A stretch of DNA of 25,336 bases from Anaerolineae bacterium. GTDB lineage: Bacteria; Chloroflexota; Anaerolineae; B4-G1. The position numbers were made by a program, and so were the translations under genes. Positions 22,965 through 25,336 of this stretch are shown piece by piece. The notes beneath the pieces were generated by a model. It worked only from the letters and a program-made list of their open reading frames with translations. It was not told the origin of the DNA and did no database searches. How positions within the stretch are numbered: the first letter of the stretch is position 1; every line of letters begins with the position of its first letter. The DNA is taken from the NCBI GenBank assembly GCA_030612185.1, contig JAUWOI010000006.1, positions 1-25,336 of the forward strand, read 5' to 3'.

Positions 22965-23777
22965 CCAAGTTATACCATTGAGGCGATGATGGGGGACTGT
23001 AAGGCGCTCCAGTCGGGCACCAGCCACTTCCTCGGGCAGAATTTCGCCAAGGCGTTCGACATCAAGTTCCTTGACGAGAATAATGATCTCCAATACGTGT
23101 GGACGACTAGTTGGGGCCTCAGCACGCGCATGGTGGGAGCGGTGGTGATGGTACATGGCGACGACCAGGGACTGGTCTTGCCGCCGAAACTGGCTCCAAT
23201 CCAGGTCGTCATCGTCCCTATATGGAGGAGTGACAACCAGCGTGCTGCGATGCTTGAGGCTGTGACCCGGGTAGAGGCGGTGCTGCGCGACGACGTGCGC
23301 GTGCACGTGGATGACCGGGACGAGTACTCGCCCGGCTGGAAGTTCAACGAGTGGGAGATGCGGGGTGTGCCACTGCGGGTTGAGATCGGTCCCCGGGACG
23401 TGGAGCGGGAGCAGGTGACGCTGGCCCGGCGCGACATCACCGGCCGCGAAGGGAAGAGCAACGCGTCACTGGAAGGGCTGACGGGAACGGTGCAGGAGAT
23501 GCTGGTCACTATCCAGGCCGATCTCTACCGTCGGGCGCTTGACTTCCGCGAGGCGCACACCTACGACCCCAAGGGCTACGGTGAGTTCCAAGAGGCGGTG
23601 TCCAACGGGTTTGCCTATTCCTGGTGGTGCGGGGACGCGGACTGCGAGGCCCAGATCAAGGAGGGAACCAAGGCCACGGTGCGCTGCATCCCACTGGAGC
23701 AGGAGCCAGGGAAAGGGAAATGTATCCACTGCGGGAGAGAGGCCAGTGAGCGGGCCATCTTCGGGCGGGCGTACTAG
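22965..23777 (+). pseudogene. proS: Prolyl-tRNA synthetase remnant, N-terminal half missing
   Basis: The frame encodes the C-terminal half of an archaeal/eukaryal-type ProRS. It starts with YTIEAMMGDCKALQSGTSHF and contains the class II motif 3 region TSWGLSTRMVGAVVMVHGDD. The anticodon-binding domain (PIQVVIVPIW...RVHVDDRDEYSPGWKFNEWEMRG) and the zinc-binding tail with CGDADC and CIHCG (Cys 215, 220, 246, 249 of the ORF from 22986) follow. About 200 residues are absent, including motifs 1 and 2 needed for ATP and proline binding. Homology begins two codons after the stop of the preceding gene, in the same frame. An ATG at 22986 would give 263 residues, but the ribosome binding site is poor. 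It is probably a deletion remnant, or a sign of misassembly. Confidence 0.82.
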
Positions 23778-23784
23778 GGACTGG
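23774..23784. repeat. Left arm of an 11-bp inverted repeat around the four-helix-bundle gene
   Basis: ctagggactgg here is the exact reverse complement of 24194-24204. The two arms enclose the four-helix-bundle gene and define a roughly 430-bp cassette. The overlapping 12-mer agggactggggg (23776-23787) also occurs at 11753-11764. Confidence 0.65.
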
Positions 23785-23807
23785 GGGCGAGGGACTAGAG
23801 AGGCGAG

Positions 23808-24251
23808 ATGGACTATCGGAGCAATAAAGCATGGCAGCGATGCGATGACTTGGCCGTGGCTGTGTACCGGGCAACGGCTCGCTTTCCGCGGGAAGAACGG
23901 TTTGGATTGACGAAGCAGGTGCGGGATGCAGCCGTGTCGGCGGCGGCCAATATCGCCGAGGGGTATGGACGCCGGACGGTGCGTGATCTACTGCATTTCC
24001 TGTATCAAGCCCGTGGTTCGCTTAACGAAGTGGAGTATTTCATTCATCTCTCGCACCGGCTGGGCTATCTGGACGACGCCGAGCGGGAGCGTCTGGCGGC
24101 ATTACAAGCGAAGCTGCGCGCGCGTTGCAGGGCCTCATCCGCTACTGGGAGCGGGAATCGGCCTCCGGTCGTGCCGAAATTGACCGTTCCTAGCCAGTCC
24201 CTAGACCCTAGCCCCTGGTTCCTATGCTCAAGGAGACATGATGAAGCATAG
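23808..24251 (+). CDS. Four-helix-bundle protein (bIVS / S23-type), C-terminus frameshifted
   Basis: The first ~100 residues are typical of the small four-helix-bundle family first seen in 23S rRNA intervening sequences: KAWQRCDDLAVAVYRATARF, LTKQVRDAAVSAAANIAEGY, FLYQARGSLNEVEYFIHLS. The biochemical role of the family is not firmly known. After about residue 100 the reading frame turns into low-quality sequence (RARCRASSATGSGN...). The familiar end EAARALQGLIRYWERES reads in another frame from about 24110 to a TAG at 24191-24193. A single-base loss near 24107-24111 explains this. The intact ancestor would be about 128 residues, and the current product is about 147. Confidence 0.75.
   Translation: MDYRSNKAWQRCDDLAVAVYRATARFPREERFGLTKQVRDAAVSAAANIAEGYGRRTVRDLLHFLYQARGSLNEVEYFIHLSHRLGYLDDAERERLAALQAKLRARCRASSATGSGNRPPVVPKLTVPSQSLDPSPWFLCSRRHDEA
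24194..24204. repeat. Right arm of the 11-bp inverted repeat
   Basis: ccagtccctag is the exact complement of 23774-23784. It follows directly after the ancestral stop codon (24191-24193) of the four-helix-bundle gene. Further related units (ctagaccctagcccctgg) lie at 24201-24218. Confidence 0.65.
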
Positions 24252-25336
24252 CCACAAGCATAGCCACATTATTATCGTCGCACTGTTGCTGACCGGCCTC
24301 ATCACGGCCTGCCTGCCCTCTGACCCTACCGCTACTGTTGTTATGCCCGACGTACCCTCTCCCTCACCATCCCCTTCCCTCTCACCGTCGCCCTCACCCA
24401 CTCTGGCCCCCACCAGCACGCCGACTCCGATACCACCCAAGGAATTCACTGTCTGCCAGACTCTTGAGCCCAATACGCTCTTCGTCTACGGCGGCCCATC
24501 GCGCGCCGCTCGCAACGTGCTGGCGGCAATCTACGATGGCCCGATTGACACCCGCACGCACCAGTTCCAGCCTGTGATCCTGGAAAAAATCCCCAGCCTG
24601 GCCGACGGGGACGCTGTCCTGGGAACTATCCACGTTCAAGAGGGCGACCATGTCGTGGACGTCAACGGTCTGGTGGTGGACTTGCTGCCGGGCGTCACCG
24701 TCTTTGACGCCGACGGTCAGGAGACCACGTTTGAGGGTGGGGTGGTCACGATGACGCAGATGATGGTGACCTTCACGCTGCGGGCCGATGTCACCTGGGC
24801 GGATGGTCAGCCCCTCACCGCCGACGATTCCCGCTACTCCTTCGAGTTGGCCGGTGCGTTCGAAAGTCCCACCTTGCGGTTGCTCTGGGATCGTACCCGC
24901 AGTTACGACGTCGTGGACGAGCGCACTGTCGTCTGGACCGGTGTCCCCGGCTATCGCGATCCCTTCTACTTCCTGAACTTCTACCACCCACTGCCCCGGC
25001 ACGTGTGGGGTGTGGCCGACGCCGACCAATTGCTCAGCACCGAGGTCGCGCACCGCAAGCCGCTGGGCTGGGGCCCCTTCGTCGTTGAAGAGTGGGTGGA
25101 GGGCGACCACATCACGCTGGTGCGCAACCCGCACTACTTCCGCGCATCTGAGGGGCTGCCATATCTCGATCGTGTCATCTTCCGCTTCGTCCCCGACCTG
25201 CGGCAGGCGCTCGATTCGCTCTTGGCGGGCGAATGTGACCTCATCACCCAGGACGTGATTGAGGGCGGGGACGTCACACCACTGCTGGAGGCCGCCGACG
25301 CAGGCACAGTGAAATTGGTTACCTCCCCCAGCAGCG
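24241..25336 (+). CDS. ABC transporter substrate-binding lipoprotein, family 5 (OppA/DppA type), 3' end outside window
   Basis: The frame stays open to the right edge (365 residues seen). The N-terminus has an unusual His-rich start, MKHSHKHSHI, encoded by a 12-bp tandem duplication. A hydrophobic segment and a lipobox-like LITAC (Cys24) follow, then a Ser/Pro-rich linker (PSPSPSPSLSPSPSP). The mature part has family-5 features: FTLRADVTWADGQPLTADD with SYRFELA-like SRYSFELAGA after it, and the block PLGWGPFVVEEWVEGDHITL followed by RNPHYFRASEGLPYLDRVIF. It should bind peptides or similar solutes outside the membrane. AAGGAG lies 5 bp before the ATG at 24241; another ATG directly precedes it. 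Permease genes may follow beyond the window. Confidence 0.88.
   Translation, partial: MKHSHKHSHIIIVALLLTGLITACLPSDPTATVVMPDVPSPSPSPSLSPSPSPTLAPTSTPTPIPPKEFTVCQTLEPNTLFVYGGPSRAARNVLAAIYDGPIDTRTHQFQPVILEKIPSLADGDAVLGTIHVQEGDHVVDVNGLVVDLLPGVTVFDADGQETTFEGGVVTMTQMMVTFTLRADVTWADGQPLTADDSRYSFELAGAFESPTLRLLWDRTRSYDVVDERTVVWTGVPGYRDPFYFLNFYHPLPRHVWGVADADQLLSTEVAHRKPLGWGPFVVEEWVEGDHITLVRNPHYFRASEGLPYLDRVIFRFVPDLRQALDSLLAGECDLITQDVIEGGDVTPLLEAADAGTVKLVTSPSS

Noticed and set aside
22359..23306. Long open frame on the minus strand across the ParB-like gene and the proS remnant
   Set aside because: It spans two recognisable plus-strand homologies and shows no family of its own.
24394..25134. Open frame antisense to the OppA-type protein
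   Set aside because: The plus strand has a lipobox, a linker and family-5 motifs; the antisense frame has none.

Overview
The window looks like a chromosomal stretch from a GC-rich, Gram-positive-type or monoderm-like bacterium, most likely Chloroflexi (Anaerolineae or a relative). This is inferred from protein style, not from a marker search. The signs are lipoproteins with long Thr/Pro/Glu or Ser/Pro linkers after the lipobox, a sortase with Pro/Thr-rich stretches, sugar-ABC operons, NarL-type two-component systems, and short degenerate repeats in the spacers. Nearly every gene is a recognisable family. No CRISPR array, prophage or integron is visible.

Layout. Positions 1-2147 hold the 3' end of an unknown beta-repeat-like protein, an intact IS4-family insertion sequence (347-1540, 14-bp inverted repeats, 8-bp target duplication) and an O6-alkylguanine-DNA alkyltransferase gene whose probable promoter was split by the insertion. 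Positions 2164-4295 hold a sensor kinase/response regulator pair with its own promoter. Positions 4296-4633 hold a REP/MITE-like inverted repeat and a strong terminator. Positions 4634-8804, minus strand, hold a carbohydrate-type ABC operon (two permeases, then the binding lipoprotein; no ATPase) behind a consensus promoter. Positions 8870-12295, minus strand, hold rpsO-pnp-lepB, with two leader hairpins between rpsO and pnp.

From 12356 the plus strand carries murJ, then a methyltransferase, a membrane-anchored sortase and a small membrane protein driven by a promoter inside the end of murJ. A minus-strand pair follows (orphan GAF sensor kinase and a membrane protein) behind tRNA-Val(CAC). 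The tRNA promoter is back to back with the promoter of a SAM-I riboswitch that controls metK (19154-20691). A consensus promoter at 20920 then drives a roughly 155-nt structured leader of unknown type, ending in a terminator-like pairing, and a run of MazG-like pyrophosphohydrolase, metallophosphoesterase and ParB/DUF4032-like protein. Next come a decapitated prolyl-tRNA synthetase remnant, a frameshifted four-helix-bundle (bIVS/S23-type) cassette with inverted repeats, and the start of an OppA-type binding lipoprotein that runs off the right edge.

How they fit together: most of the window is housekeeping (translation, RNA decay, SAM synthesis, secretion and cell wall) with two sensory modules and two solute-uptake modules between. 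The parts most worth a second look are the IS insertion in a -10 box, the structured leader before mazG, the pnp leader hairpin, the ABC permease with a large inserted domain, and the damaged 3' part of the window (proS remnant and bIVS cassette).
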